The notes below the pieces were generated by a model. It was not told where the DNA came from and searched no databases. It saw only the letters and a program-made list of their open reading frames with translations. This document shows, piece after piece, positions 24,941-33,411 of a stretch of DNA of 64,000 bases; the stretch's first letter is position 1; every line of letters starts with the position of its first letter. Source of the DNA: Roseococcus sp. SYP-B2431 (GTDB lineage Bacteria; Pseudomonadota; Alphaproteobacteria; Acetobacterales; Acetobacteraceae); assembly GCF_004336745.1 (NCBI RefSeq), contig NZ_SJXD01000011.1:558001-622000 (forward strand). Direction: 5' to 3'. A program made the position numbers and the translations under genes.

Positions 24941-26172
24941 CACAGCAGCGCCATCTGCTCGGGCGCGGGCCGGAACAGGGCGCCCAGATCCAGCCGGTCG
25001 ATCAGCCGCAGCGGCGTCCAGTCGGCGGTCGCGATGAAGGGCCGCACCTTGCGCAGCGAGACGCGCAGCCGCCCGAGATCCTCCAGCCGGACGCGGCGAT
25101 GCCGCCGCGCGGCCAGGATCGCCTGCACCACCTTCACGCCGAAGCCCGGCACGCGCAGCAGCATCTCGCGCGGGGCGCGGTTCACGTCCACCGGGAAGCG
25201 CTCGCGATGCGCCAGCGCCCAGGCGAGCTTGGGATCGAGGTCGAGGTCCAGCATGCCGTCGGGCCGCGCCGCGGTGATCTCCTCGATGCCGAAGCCGTAG
25301 AAGCGGAACAGCCAGTCCGCCTGGTAGAGCCGGTGCTCGCGCATCAGCGGCGGCTTTTGCGGCGGCAGGCGCGAGGAGGCATCGGGGATGGGGCTGAAGC
25401 CCGAATAATAGACGCGCCGCAGCCCGTAGCTGCCATAGAGCCGGCCGCTGGTGGAGAGGATGGTCGCATCGCTGGCGGCATCCGCGCCCACGATCACCTG
25501 CGTGGACTGGCCGGCGGGGGCGAAGCGCCGCCGCGCCTTGGTGCGCAGCGTCGGCTCGCCCATCTCCTCGATCTTGGTCCGCAGCCCGGCCATGGCGCGC
25601 CGGATGCCGGCCGGGCGCTTCTCGGGCGCCAGGCTGGCGAGGCCCGCATCGGTCGGCATCTCGATGTTGATGGAGAGCCGGTCGGCGTAGAGCCCCGCCT
25701 CCTCGATCAAGGCGGGCGAGGCCTCGGGGATGGTCTTGAGGTGGATATAGCCGCGGAACCCATGGGTCGTGCGCAGCTCGCGCGCCACGCGGACCATCTG
25801 CTCCATCGTGTGGTCGGAGGAGCGGATGATGCCGGAGGAGAGGAACAGCCCCTCGATGTAGTTGCGCCGGTAGAATTCCAGGGTCAGCCAGATCACCTCC
25901 TCCGCCGTGAAGCGGGCGCGCGCGACGTTGCTGGAGGAGCGGTTGATGCAATAGGCGCAGTCATAGATGCAGAAATTCGTCAGCAGGATCTTCAGCAGCG
26001 AGATGCAGCGCCCGTCCGGCGCATAGGCGTGGCAGATGCCGGAGCCCTCGGTCGAGCCCAGGCCCCCGGAGCGCGCGGAATCGCGCTTCTCCGTGCCGCT
26101 CGAGGCGCAGGAGGCGTCGTATTTGGCCGCGTCCGAAAGGATCGCGAGCCGTTCCGTGAGCGTGCGTTGCAT
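24940..26172 (-). CDS. Radical SAM protein of the UdgX-linked DNA modification/repair family
   Basis: A 410-residue protein with the radical SAM cluster motif C68-IYD-C72-AY-C75 near the N-terminus and a helix-hairpin-helix DNA-binding element toward the C-terminus (VNRAPREMLLRVPGFGVKVVQ, cut here at its core RVPGFGVKVV). It corresponds to the putative DNA modification/repair radical SAM family that occurs beside UdgX/DUF4130 proteins; its reaction is not established. It heads a two-gene operon coupled at TGATG. A GTTC-N7-GTTC LexA box lies eight bases upstream of its ATG, so expression should rise in the SOS response. Confidence 0.9.
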   Translation of the reverse strand: MQRTLTERLAILSDAAKYDASCASSGTEKRDSARSGGLGSTEGSGICHAYAPDGRCISLLKILLTNFCIYDCAYCINRSSSNVARARFTAEEVIWLTLEFYRRNYIEGLFLSSGIIRSSDHTMEQMVRVARELRTTHGFRGYIHLKTIPEASPALIEEAGLYADRLSINIEMPTDAGLASLAPEKRPAGIRRAMAGLRTKIEEMGEPTLRTKARRRFAPAGQSTQVIVGADAASDATILSTSGRLYGSYGLRRVYYSGFSPIPDASSRLPPQKPPLMREHRLYQADWLFRFYGFGIEEITAARPDGMLDLDLDPKLAWALAHRERFPVDVNRAPREMLLRVPGFGVKVVQAILAARRHRRVRLEDLGRLRVSLRKVRPFIATADWTPLRLIDRLDLGALFRPAPEQMALL

Positions 26173-26179
26173 GATGCAT

Positions 26180-26194
26180 GTTCACTAAATGTTC
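26180..26194. promoter_or_regulatory. LexA (SOS) box of the radical SAM-udgX operon
   Basis: GTTC-ACTAAAT-GTTC is an exact match to the direct-repeat LexA site GTTC-N7-GTTC described for alphaproteobacteria (Rhizobium, Rhodobacter, Caulobacter). It ends eight bases before the operon's start codon, where LexA would cover the promoter or transcription start. Confidence 0.82.
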
Positions 26195-26240
26195 TGGACG
26201 CGGAATTCAAGCCCTGAGGCTGTTCCGCCGGGCGGTCCCG

Positions 26241-26927
26241 CTATCCCGTGAACTTCCCCGTCTTCTCGTTGTAGGGAAACACCCCCAGGTTCCGGGTCGC
26301 GTAAAAGCCGCGGCAGGCCGCGGCTCCGGCCAGGAACTCGGAATCGCCGTCCCAGAAGCCGGCGAAGGGGTCGTCCTTGTCCACGCCGCGATTGTCCTTG
26401 GAGACCCAGTCGTCCTGGCAGCCGTGCTGGATCTTCGTGACCAGCGTGCGGTTCATCCGCTTCAGGATTTCCGTCGCCTGGGTGCCGTAGCCGCCGCGCT
26501 TGCCGCCGTTCTGCGCGGTGACGCGGACGCGCTGGAACTCGCCCTGCCACTTCTGCCAGATGCCCATGAGGTCGTAATCCGAGACGTAGAGCGCGGAATC
26601 GATAATCGGCTCGCCGTTTCGGAACAGCGGCGCCCCGTTTCCGTCGCGCCGGACCTTGTGGATGGAGACCACCCCGGAATCCCCGGTCTTCTTGTACAGC
26701 GCGCCGATCTTGGCCGGCAGCATGCCCTGCCACGCATAGGCGGCGGCCTTGGGGCAGCGCACGACGATGCAGAAGCCGGGCCGGCTCGCCGTGAAGGCGC
26801 GGATCGCCGCGACGTCGGCCGGCAGCATGCCGGCCTGCCGCCCCAGCTCGATGTCCCGCTCCGATACGCCGCCGGCCCGCGCCTCATGGTCGCGGGCCAG
26901 GGTCATGATCTCCCCGAGTGTGATCAT
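26241..26927 (-). CDS. Putative edema factor/ExoY-like (Anthrax_toxA) nucleotidyl cyclase-fold protein
   Basis: A 228-residue protein without signal peptide. The N-terminal half reads like ExoY/edema factor: a DVAAIRAFTASRPGFCIVVR strand-helix, R57 in VRCPK, then K73 and K80 seven residues apart as K346/K353 are in edema factor. D117-Y-D119 (VSDYDLMGIW) matches the metal-binding DxD (D491/D493). KIQHGCQDD (H168) matches the HGTE-like nucleotide loop. Differences: the catalytic His between the two Lys is Tyr78, and the Asn of the last loop is Trp174. So activity may be altered or lost. The assignment rests on motifs read by eye. Confidence 0.55.
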   Translation of the reverse strand: MITLGEIMTLARDHEARAGGVSERDIELGRQAGMLPADVAAIRAFTASRPGFCIVVRCPKAAAYAWQGMLPAKIGALYKKTGDSGVVSIHKVRRDGNGAPLFRNGEPIIDSALYVSDYDLMGIWQKWQGEFQRVRVTAQNGGKRGGYGTQATEILKRMNRTLVTKIQHGCQDDWVSKDNRGVDKDDPFAGFWDGDSEFLAGAAACRGFYATRNLGVFPYNEKTGKFTG

Positions 26928-27056
26928 CGCGCGCCACCTCTTCTCTGTGCGCGATGTTTGTGGGAGCGCGCGAGGGAATGGAATATCCGCAACTGTCGCG
27001 TGTGTCGCGTCGGCGGCCGGCTTCCGGGAATCGTGGGCGGATGGCATAGGGGGCCC

Positions 27057-27725
27057 GTGCGAATCCTTTACCACCTGCCGCTTTCGCCGTTCTCACGGAA
27101 GGTCCGCCTGGCGCTGGCCGAAAAGCGTATTCCCTTCGAGCTCCGAGTCGAAAAGGTCTGGGAACGAAGGCCGGAATTCGTCGCCATGAATCCGGCCTGC
27201 ACGGTGCCGGTCCTGGTGGAGGAGAACGGCCTCGTCCTCTGCGAGAGCTACGCCATCTGCGAGTACCTGGACGAGGCCTATCCCGACGTCCCGCTCATCG
27301 GCCGCACCCATGCCGAGCGGGCCGAGGTGCGGCGGCTGATCGCCTGGTTCGACAATCACTTCGGCCAGCAGGTCTACCGGAACCTGCTCTGGGAGCGGCA
27401 CATGAAGCGCCAGCTCGGGCAGGGCAATCCGGACGGCGCGGCGATCCGCGCGGGCTATGCGCATCTCAAGACGCATATGGAGGTGATCGGCTGGCTGGCC
27501 GAGCGGCGGAGCTGGCTGGCCGGCGCGCAGCTCAGCCTCGCCGATTTCGCGGCCGCCGCGCACCTCTCCGCGCTGGACTACGCCAACGACGTCGACTGGA
27601 CGCTGAACACGGCGGCACGGGACTGGTACAGCCGCGTGAAGTCGCGCCCCTCCTTCCGGACCCTGCTGGCCGACCGCGTCACCGGCATGGAGCCGCCGCC
27701 GCACTACGCCGACCTGGATTTCTGA
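27057..27725 (+). CDS. Glutathione S-transferase family protein
   Basis: A 222-residue GST starting at GTG. The thioredoxin-like domain begins RILYHLPLSPFSRKVRLALAE, with the catalytic Ser/Cys position at SPFSRK. The cis-Pro turn is CTVPVLVEENG, followed by ESYAICEYLDE. The C-terminal domain has WLAGAQLSLADFAAAAHLS. The sequence resembles the alphaproteobacterial GSTs of unknown substrate. Twenty base pairs separate it from the next gene on the same strand. Confidence 0.87.
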   Translation: MRILYHLPLSPFSRKVRLALAEKRIPFELRVEKVWERRPEFVAMNPACTVPVLVEENGLVLCESYAICEYLDEAYPDVPLIGRTHAERAEVRRLIAWFDNHFGQQVYRNLLWERHMKRQLGQGNPDGAAIRAGYAHLKTHMEVIGWLAERRSWLAGAQLSLADFAAAAHLSALDYANDVDWTLNTAARDWYSRVKSRPSFRTLLADRVTGMEPPPHYADLDF

Positions 27726-27744
27726 CCGGGCACAAAGCCCCTAT

Positions 27745-28806
27745 ATGGCGCCCATCGACAGCGCCAGGGCCCGTGACATTCCCGACGATCAGCCACTGAC
27801 GCCGCCCGGGGAGGCGGCCCAAGGGGAGGCACCTGCCGCGCCCCCCGTGCAGCGAGGGCTGCGCAACGGCCTGGTGCTGGGCGGCCTCGCGCTCGTCGGC
27901 ATCGTGGCGCTGAATGCGCGCGACCTGGCGGGGCTGGGAACGGTGCTGGCGGCCTTTCCGCTGGCGCTGGCGGCCTCGCTGACCTCGCATCTGCCGCAGC
28001 TGGTCTTCACGGGCCTTGCCTGGCTGGCCCTGCTGCCGCGGGCGGAACGGCCGGGCTTCGGGCGCATCTTCCTTCTCCGCTGGTATCGCGAGGCCTGCGA
28101 CTCGCTCGTGCCGGCCGGCGCCGTGGTGGGGCAGGCGGCGGTGACGCGGCTGATGATCCGCGACGGCATGCCGGGGGATCTCGCCGCCGGGACGGCGACG
28201 CTGGGCATCACGCTCGAGGCGGTCTCGCAGACGCTCTTCACGCTGATCGGGCTGGCGACCTTCCTGGCCCTGGGCCACGGGACGCAGGCGGGGGGATTCT
28301 GGGTGGGGGCTGCGGTCGCCGCCTTCACGGCCTTCGCGCTGGTGGCGCTGCAGCGGCCCTGGGCGCTGGGCCTGCTGCGCCGGGTGCTGGAGCGCCTGGC
28401 GCGGCGCTGGCCGCGGCTGCAGCCCGTCTGGCTGGACCGCTTCCAGGCCTCGATCCTGCGCCTGCACGAGGACCGCCGGGCGCTGGCGCTCTCCACCCTC
28501 GCGCATCTCGGCTCCTGGATGATGGGCGCGGTCGAGATGTTCCTGCTGCTGCACATCATCGGTTTTCCGGTCACCTTCGCCGAGGCGCTGGTGATCGAGA
28601 GCTTCGCGCAGGTGATCCGCAGCGCGGGATTTCTCCTCCCGGGCGCCGCGCTGATCCAGGAAGGCGCGATCGTCGCGGCCGGCGCGCTGATCGGCGTGCC
28701 GCCGGCGACCGCGCTCAACGCGGCGCTGATCCGGCGGACGCGGGAGATCCTGGTCGGGCTCAGCGGCCTCGTCGCCTGGCGGCGGGACGAGGCGCGTCAG
28801 GCGTAG
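27745..28806 (+). CDS. Lysylphosphatidylglycerol synthase TM region / HpnL-like membrane protein
   Basis: A 353-residue polytopic protein: a Pro/Ala-rich cytoplasmic N-terminus of about 38 residues, then roughly seven or eight spans. The LPG-synthase/UPF0104 pattern is seen in WYREACDSLVPAGAVVGQA and FAQVIRSAGFLLPGAALIQEG, where the GGxG-like loops and charged residues in membranes are typical. Related proteins include HpnL of hopanoid clusters and LPS-related flippases. No hpn genes are nearby, so the lipid substrate is unknown. The last 10 bases overlap the convergent flavoprotein gene. Confidence 0.78.
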   Translation: MAPIDSARARDIPDDQPLTPPGEAAQGEAPAAPPVQRGLRNGLVLGGLALVGIVALNARDLAGLGTVLAAFPLALAASLTSHLPQLVFTGLAWLALLPRAERPGFGRIFLLRWYREACDSLVPAGAVVGQAAVTRLMIRDGMPGDLAAGTATLGITLEAVSQTLFTLIGLATFLALGHGTQAGGFWVGAAVAAFTAFALVALQRPWALGLLRRVLERLARRWPRLQPVWLDRFQASILRLHEDRRALALSTLAHLGSWMMGAVEMFLLLHIIGFPVTFAEALVIESFAQVIRSAGFLLPGAALIQEGAIVAAGALIGVPPATALNAALIRRTREILVGLSGLVAWRRDEARQA

Positions 28807-30449
28807 GGCACGCTGCTCTCGCCCTGCCGGCCACTGCTGCGCACGGGGCCGCCATCGGTCATCGCCAGCGCCACCGCCTCGGCCACGCGGATCCCGTCCA
28901 CGCCCGCCGAGAGGATCCCGCCCGCATAGCCGGCGCCCTCCCCGGCGGGGAAGAGGCCCTTCACGTTGACGCTCTGGCAATCCTCGCCGCGCTCGATGCG
29001 CAGCGGCGAGGAGGTGCGCGTCTCCACCCCGGTCATCACCGCATCGGCCAGGGCGAAGCCTGGCAGGTCCCGGTCGAAGGCCGGCAGGGCCTCGCGGATC
29101 GCAGCGACGGCGAAATCCGGCAGGCAGGTCGAGAGGTCGGCGGGCGTCACGCCCGGCCGGTAGGAGGGCGCCACCTCGCCGAGATGCGTCGAGGGCCGGC
29201 CCGCCAGGAAGTCGCCCACGCGCTGCGCCGGCGCGGCATAGGTGCCCCCGCCCGCCGCGAAGGCCCGCTCCTCCCAATGGCGCTGGAACGCGATGCCGGC
29301 GAGGGGGCCCGCCAGCGGCCCGCCCGGATAGTCCGCGGGCGTGACGCCGACGACGATGCCGGCATTCGCGTTGCGCTCGTTGCGCGAGTACTGGCTCATC
29401 CCGTTGGTCACCAGCCGGCCCGGCTCGGAGGCGGCGGCGACCACGGTCCCGCCCGGGCACATGCAGAAGGAATAGACCGAGCGGCCGTTGGCCGCGTGGT
29501 GCACCAGCCGGTAGTCGGCCGCGCCGAGCAGCGGATGCCCGGCATGGGGCCCGAATCGCTGCCGGTCGATGAGGGATTGCGGATGCTCGATGCGCACGCC
29601 GATGGAGAAGGGCTTGGCCGTCATCGCGATGCCCTGGCCGTGCAGCATGGCGAAGGTGTCGCGCGCCGAATGGCCGATGGCCAGCACCACGTGCCGCGTG
29701 GCGATGCGCTCGCCCGTGTGCAGGATCACGCCGGCCAGGCGCCGCGCCGCGTCGATCTCCAGCCCATCCACGCGGCTCCCGAAGCGGTACTCGCCGCCCA
29801 GCCCCTCGATGGTCGCGCGCATGGCCTCGACCATCTGCACCAGCCGGAACGTGCCGATATGCGGCTTGCTGACATAGAGGATCTCCTCCGGCGCGCCGGC
29901 CTTCACGAACTCCTCCAGCACCTTGCGGCCGAAGTGGAAGGGGTCGCGGATCTGCGAATGCAGCTTGCCGTCCGAGAAGGTGCCCGCGCCGCCCTCGCCG
30001 AACTGCACGTTGCTCTCCGGATGCAGGATGCCGCGGCGCCAGAGGTCCCAGGTGTCCTTGGTCCGCTCGCGGACCTGCTTGCCGCGGTCGAGGATGATCG
30101 GCCGGAAGCCGGACTGCGCCAGGATCAGCGCGGCGAAGAGCCCGCAGGGGCCGGTGCCGACCACGACCGGGCGCTCTTCCAGCCGCTCCGGCGCCCGGGC
30201 GACGTGGCGGTACCGCATGTCCGGCGCGGCCCGGAGCATGGACCCGCCGCGCCCCAGCAGCGCGGCCTCGTCCGCCACCGCCACGTCGAGCGTATAGGAC
30301 AGCATGATGCGACTGGGGTTCCGCGCGTCGTAGCCGCGGCGCACCACCGTGAAGCCCAGCGCCGGCGCGCCGAGCCGCTCGGCCAGCGCCGCGTGCAGCG
30401 CCTCGGGCGGGTGGTCGAGTGGCAGGCGGATTTCATGAAGGCGCAACAT
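28797..30449 (-). CDS. Large FAD-dependent dehydrogenase (COG2509 type)
   Basis: A 550-residue flavoprotein. An N-terminal alpha/beta domain of about 90 residues (RLHEIRLPLDH, FTVVRRGYDARNP) precedes the FAD Rossmann motif VVGTGPCGLFAALILAQSG. Conserved family segments follow: FGEGGAGTFSDGKL, SKPHIGTFRL, FCMCPGGTVVAAASE and, at the end, FPAGEGAGYAGGILSAGVDG. The substrate is not known for the family. No ribosome binding site is clear; the downstream end overlaps the membrane protein gene by 10 bp. Confidence 0.87.
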   Translation of the reverse strand: MLRLHEIRLPLDHPPEALHAALAERLGAPALGFTVVRRGYDARNPSRIMLSYTLDVAVADEAALLGRGGSMLRAAPDMRYRHVARAPERLEERPVVVGTGPCGLFAALILAQSGFRPIILDRGKQVRERTKDTWDLWRRGILHPESNVQFGEGGAGTFSDGKLHSQIRDPFHFGRKVLEEFVKAGAPEEILYVSKPHIGTFRLVQMVEAMRATIEGLGGEYRFGSRVDGLEIDAARRLAGVILHTGERIATRHVVLAIGHSARDTFAMLHGQGIAMTAKPFSIGVRIEHPQSLIDRQRFGPHAGHPLLGAADYRLVHHAANGRSVYSFCMCPGGTVVAAASEPGRLVTNGMSQYSRNERNANAGIVVGVTPADYPGGPLAGPLAGIAFQRHWEERAFAAGGGTYAAPAQRVGDFLAGRPSTHLGEVAPSYRPGVTPADLSTCLPDFAVAAIREALPAFDRDLPGFALADAVMTGVETRTSSPLRIERGEDCQSVNVKGLFPAGEGAGYAGGILSAGVDGIRVAEAVALAMTDGGPVRSSGRQGESSVPYA

Positions 30450-30545
30450 CGCCGTTCACTCGTCCCGGGCCATGCTCCGCGTCAAGAGACGCCATGCATT
30501 TCCGCCCTCTCCCAACCCGCCAAAAGCTTTGCTAGGAGGCGCCGC

Positions 30546-30911
30546 ATGGCTGCCCGCAAAGACACATTCGACGAACGCCGCACGGACGCCGCTGCCGCGC
30601 GCCAGAAGCTCCTCGAGCGATTCAAGGCCCGGCCGCCGGCCGATGCCCCCGAGGTGATCGCCCGGCTCGAGGCCCAGAAGGCCCAGGGCGAGGCCCGCCG
30701 CCAGCGCGAGGCCGCCGCGGCCCAGCGCGCCGCGGAGAAGGCCGCCGCCCTCGCCGCCGAGAAGGCCGCCGAGGAGGCCGCGAAGAAGGCCGCCGCCCTG
30801 GCCGCCGCGGCCAATGCCGCGCAGGAGGCCCGTCGCCGCACCGCGGCCATGCTCGCGGCCCAGAAGGCCGAGCGCGACGCCCGCATCGCCGAGAAGAAGA
30901 AGCGCCGCTAA
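30546..30911 (+). CDS. DUF6481-type Ala/Lys/Glu-rich coiled protein
   Basis: A 121-residue, highly charged, almost wholly helical protein. The N-terminal segment DTFDERRTDAAAARQKLLER is the recognisable part; the centre is a run of Ala/Glu/Lys heptad-like repeats and the C-terminus ends AEKKKRR. It has no signal peptide. AGGAGG stands a few bases before the ATG, so it is probably well translated. Similar proteins are widespread in alphaproteobacteria with no known role; nucleic-acid or envelope interaction has been guessed only from charge. Confidence 0.75.
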   Translation: MAARKDTFDERRTDAAAARQKLLERFKARPPADAPEVIARLEAQKAQGEARRQREAAAAQRAAEKAAALAAEKAAEEAAKKAAALAAAANAAQEARRRTAAMLAAQKAERDARIAEKKKRR

Positions 30912-30971
30912 GGCAGCCGCTTCGTCACGCGGGCATCCCCGCCCGGGACAGCAGGAGCGGGCAGGGCCGCG

Positions 30972-32270
30972 TCAAAGGTCCAGCTGGGTCGCCAGCTCCG
31001 AGCACAGGAAGGCGCCCAGCCGCGCATCGCCCCCGGGCGCCGCGCAGAGCAGGGCCCCCACCGGCATCCCGCTCTCCGCCTCCAACCCGGCCCGCAGCGT
31101 GGCGACCGGCCCGCCGAGCGCCGTGAAGGGGATCACGAAGGACGGGTCGCCCGTCGTCCCGTCCATTGGCGCCACATCAGGCGCCGCCGGCAGCAGCAGC
31201 AGGTCGTCCGGCCCGACGCCGCGCCAGAAGTCCTGCCGGAACCGCCCGAGCTCGCGCAGCGCCGCGTGATACGCTTCTTCCGGAATGGCCAGTCCCTCCT
31301 CGATATCGGCCGCCAGCCGGGGAGAAATCAGCTCCTTCGGCAGGCGCGCGTGGGTGCGCCCGGCCTCGGCCAGCAGCACGCGGCGATGGGTGAGCAGCAC
31401 CGCCTCTAGCGAGACCGGCGATCCGGCGCGGCTGACCCGCAGCCCCGCCCCGCGCAGCCTCTCGGCGAAGCCCGCGAGCTGCGCCGCCGTGCCGGGCTGC
31501 GTCAGCCGCGCGATCAGCGCGTCCTCCAGCACCAGGATGCGCGGCGGCGGCGCCGTCGCCTCGCCCAGCCGCAGATGCGCGGCCGCATAGCCCGCCGCCA
31601 GCAGCGCCGCATCCTGCGCCGAGGCGCCGAAGGCGCCGACCGTGTCGAAGGAGGGCGCCAGCGGCACGATGCCGACGCCACCGATCGCCAGCGTCGAGGG
31701 CTTGAAGGCGCAGGTGCCGGTATAGGCCGCCGGCCGGTTCACGCTGCCCGCCGTCTGCGTGCCCAGCGCCAGCGGCACCGTGCCCGCGGCGATGGCCGCC
31801 CCCGATCCGGCCGAGGAGCCGCCCGGCGTGCGCCGCAGGTCCCAGGGATTGCGCGTCGGCGGGGCAGGGGAGAAGTAGGCATATTCCGTCGTGTGCACCT
31901 TGCCCAGCACGACGGCGCCGGCCGCCCGCAGATGCGCCACCACCGTCGCATCCGCCGTGGCCGGCGGCAGCCCGGCGCGCGAGGGGCTGAAGGCTCGGGT
32001 GGGCAGGCCGCGGACGTCGATCACGTCCTTCACCGCGAGGGGGATGCCGTGCAGGGGGCCGCGCCGCGCGCCCTCGGCGTCCAGCGCGCGGGCCGCGGCG
32101 AGCGCCTCGTCCACCAGCACATGGACCCAGGCCTGTACGGCCCCGTCGACGGCCGCGATCCGATCCAGGCAGCGCCGCACCAGCGCCTCGGAGGTGAGCT
32201 CGCCGGAGCGCATCGCGGCGGCGAGGTCGCGCAGGCGCCCGGCATCTGACACGTATTCACTCACGGGCAT
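30972..32270 (-). CDS. Amidase (amidase signature family)
   Basis: A 432-residue amidase with a complete Ser-cisSer-Lys triad: Lys in LAVKDVIDV, GGSSAGSGAAIAAG, and nucleophile Ser in TQTAGSVNRPA. The overall layout (SGELTSEALVRRCLDRI start) follows GatA-like amidases, but there are no gatB/gatC genes near, so it is a catabolic hydrolase rather than part of the tRNA amidotransferase. Substrate unknown. A decayed cysteine hydrolase and a DUF1028 gene lie upstream. Confidence 0.88.
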   Translation of the reverse strand: MPVSEYVSDAGRLRDLAAAMRSGELTSEALVRRCLDRIAAVDGAVQAWVHVLVDEALAAARALDAEGARRGPLHGIPLAVKDVIDVRGLPTRAFSPSRAGLPPATADATVVAHLRAAGAVVLGKVHTTEYAYFSPAPPTRNPWDLRRTPGGSSAGSGAAIAAGTVPLALGTQTAGSVNRPAAYTGTCAFKPSTLAIGGVGIVPLAPSFDTVGAFGASAQDAALLAAGYAAAHLRLGEATAPPPRILVLEDALIARLTQPGTAAQLAGFAERLRGAGLRVSRAGSPVSLEAVLLTHRRVLLAEAGRTHARLPKELISPRLAADIEEGLAIPEEAYHAALRELGRFRQDFWRGVGPDDLLLLPAAPDVAPMDGTTGDPSFVIPFTALGGPVATLRAGLEAESGMPVGALLCAAPGGDARLGAFLCSELATQLDL

Positions 32271-32387
32271 CTCCTGGCCAGGGAAGCGCGCAGCGTCTCA
32301 CCCCCGCCTTGCGCCGTGAAGTACGGCCGCGCGCATCGGACCCGGATGTTGCAACTCTCCGGGCGAGGCGGCGTCGGGGAAGGGTTC

Positions 32388-32585
32388 ATGGAACAGGACA
32401 TCCACGCGACGCGCGGCCATGGGGCGACGAGATCGGCTTCGGCGAGAAGCCGGGCCTCGTGGTCATCGGCTTCCAGGCCGGCTTCCCCGACCCGGGATCT
32501 CCGCTGGGCGGGGCCCGGCGAAGCGGGCGGCATCCGCGCCATCAAGCCCTATCGGGTGCGCAACACGCCGCAGCTTCGTGCCTAG
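32388..32585 (+). pseudogene. Remnant of an isochorismatase-type cysteine hydrolase
   Basis: The ATG at 32388 starts MEQDIHATRGHG. After a one-base shift the other frame continues DEIGFGEKPGLVVIGFQAGF and DPGSPLGG, the N-terminal strand of isochorismatase/N-carbamoylsarcosine amidase-like hydrolases, in which the catalytic Asp of VIDFQ-like segments is replaced by Gly. The rest of the roughly 200-residue domain is missing. A further 18 codons in the first frame end at 32585, overlapping the DUF1028 stop. This looks like a frameshifted, deleted gene. Confidence 0.5.
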
Positions 32586-33301
32586 CGGCGGAACTTCAGG
32601 TCCAGGCCCTGGCGGCGCCAGGCCGCCTCCATCGCATCCAGATCCGTGCTGCCCGAGGGATTGGCCCGGCGCGGGGCCAGCCGCAACCCCGGCGCCCGCC
32701 CGACCCGCCAGAGCTTCAGCAGCCGCTGCAGCTCGTCCAGCGGCGCGGCGTGGTCGTCCACGCGCAGGTCGATGTCGGGGAAATCCTCGGTGGTCACGAG
32801 CTTCAGCGCCGCCGACTGCCGCCCGCGCTTGTCGCCTCCCGCACCCTCGCCGGCCTGCAGCGCATTGAGCATCCGATCGGGCAGCGCCAGGTCCTGACGC
32901 GCGATGAAGCTCGCCACCGTGTCGGCGATCACCTCCTCGCCTAACAGCATGTTCCCCGCCACCGACCACCCCGTGCCCGAGCGGGAGCTGCACCACTCCA
33001 CGCAGTTCTTTCCCGTCCAGGCCGCGCTGCGGCCATGGCTGTCGATCGCGTGGACCTGCCGCAGGTGCCTGCCCTCGTCGCCCACCAGCGCGCCCTCGAT
33101 GGCGGCCGTCGGCGAGAGGCCGCGCGCCATGGCGTCCAGCACGGCCGGCCCGAGATAGCGGTTGGTGATCGACTGGGTGGAGACCGCGCCCACCCCCGTC
33201 CGCACGAAGGGGCAGGAGGCGCCCACCGCCAGGGCGCAGGTGGTCACCGCCACGGCGAAGCTGCCCGTTTCGGGCTCATGGGCGAGCAGGGACCAGGTCA
33301 C
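32582..33301 (-). CDS. DUF1028 family protein
   Basis: A 239-residue protein from a GTG start: TWSLLAHEPETGSFAVAVTT is the family N-terminus, with GVGAVSTQSITNRYLGP and SVAGNMLLGEEV as further signatures. DUF1028 has an Ntn-hydrolase-like fold and often lies beside amidases or in peptide/pyrimidine catabolic clusters; its activity is unproven. The C-terminal 60 residues (APLDELQRLLKLWRVG) resemble the peptidoglycan-binding-like tail found in part of the family. Here an amidase lies downstream on the same strand. Confidence 0.85.
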   Translation of the reverse strand: MTWSLLAHEPETGSFAVAVTTCALAVGASCPFVRTGVGAVSTQSITNRYLGPAVLDAMARGLSPTAAIEGALVGDEGRHLRQVHAIDSHGRSAAWTGKNCVEWCSSRSGTGWSVAGNMLLGEEVIADTVASFIARQDLALPDRMLNALQAGEGAGGDKRGRQSAALKLVTTEDFPDIDLRVDDHAAPLDELQRLLKLWRVGRAPGLRLAPRRANPSGSTDLDAMEAAWRRQGLDLKFRR

Positions 33302-33411
33302 GGCGAATCCTCTCCGGGCGCGCGGCGGCCGCGCATCCGAACCTTGCACCCGGAGCCCGGGCAGGGCAAAGCCGGTTGCAAGAACACAACGAGGCTTTCG
33401 GGAGAAGCTCC

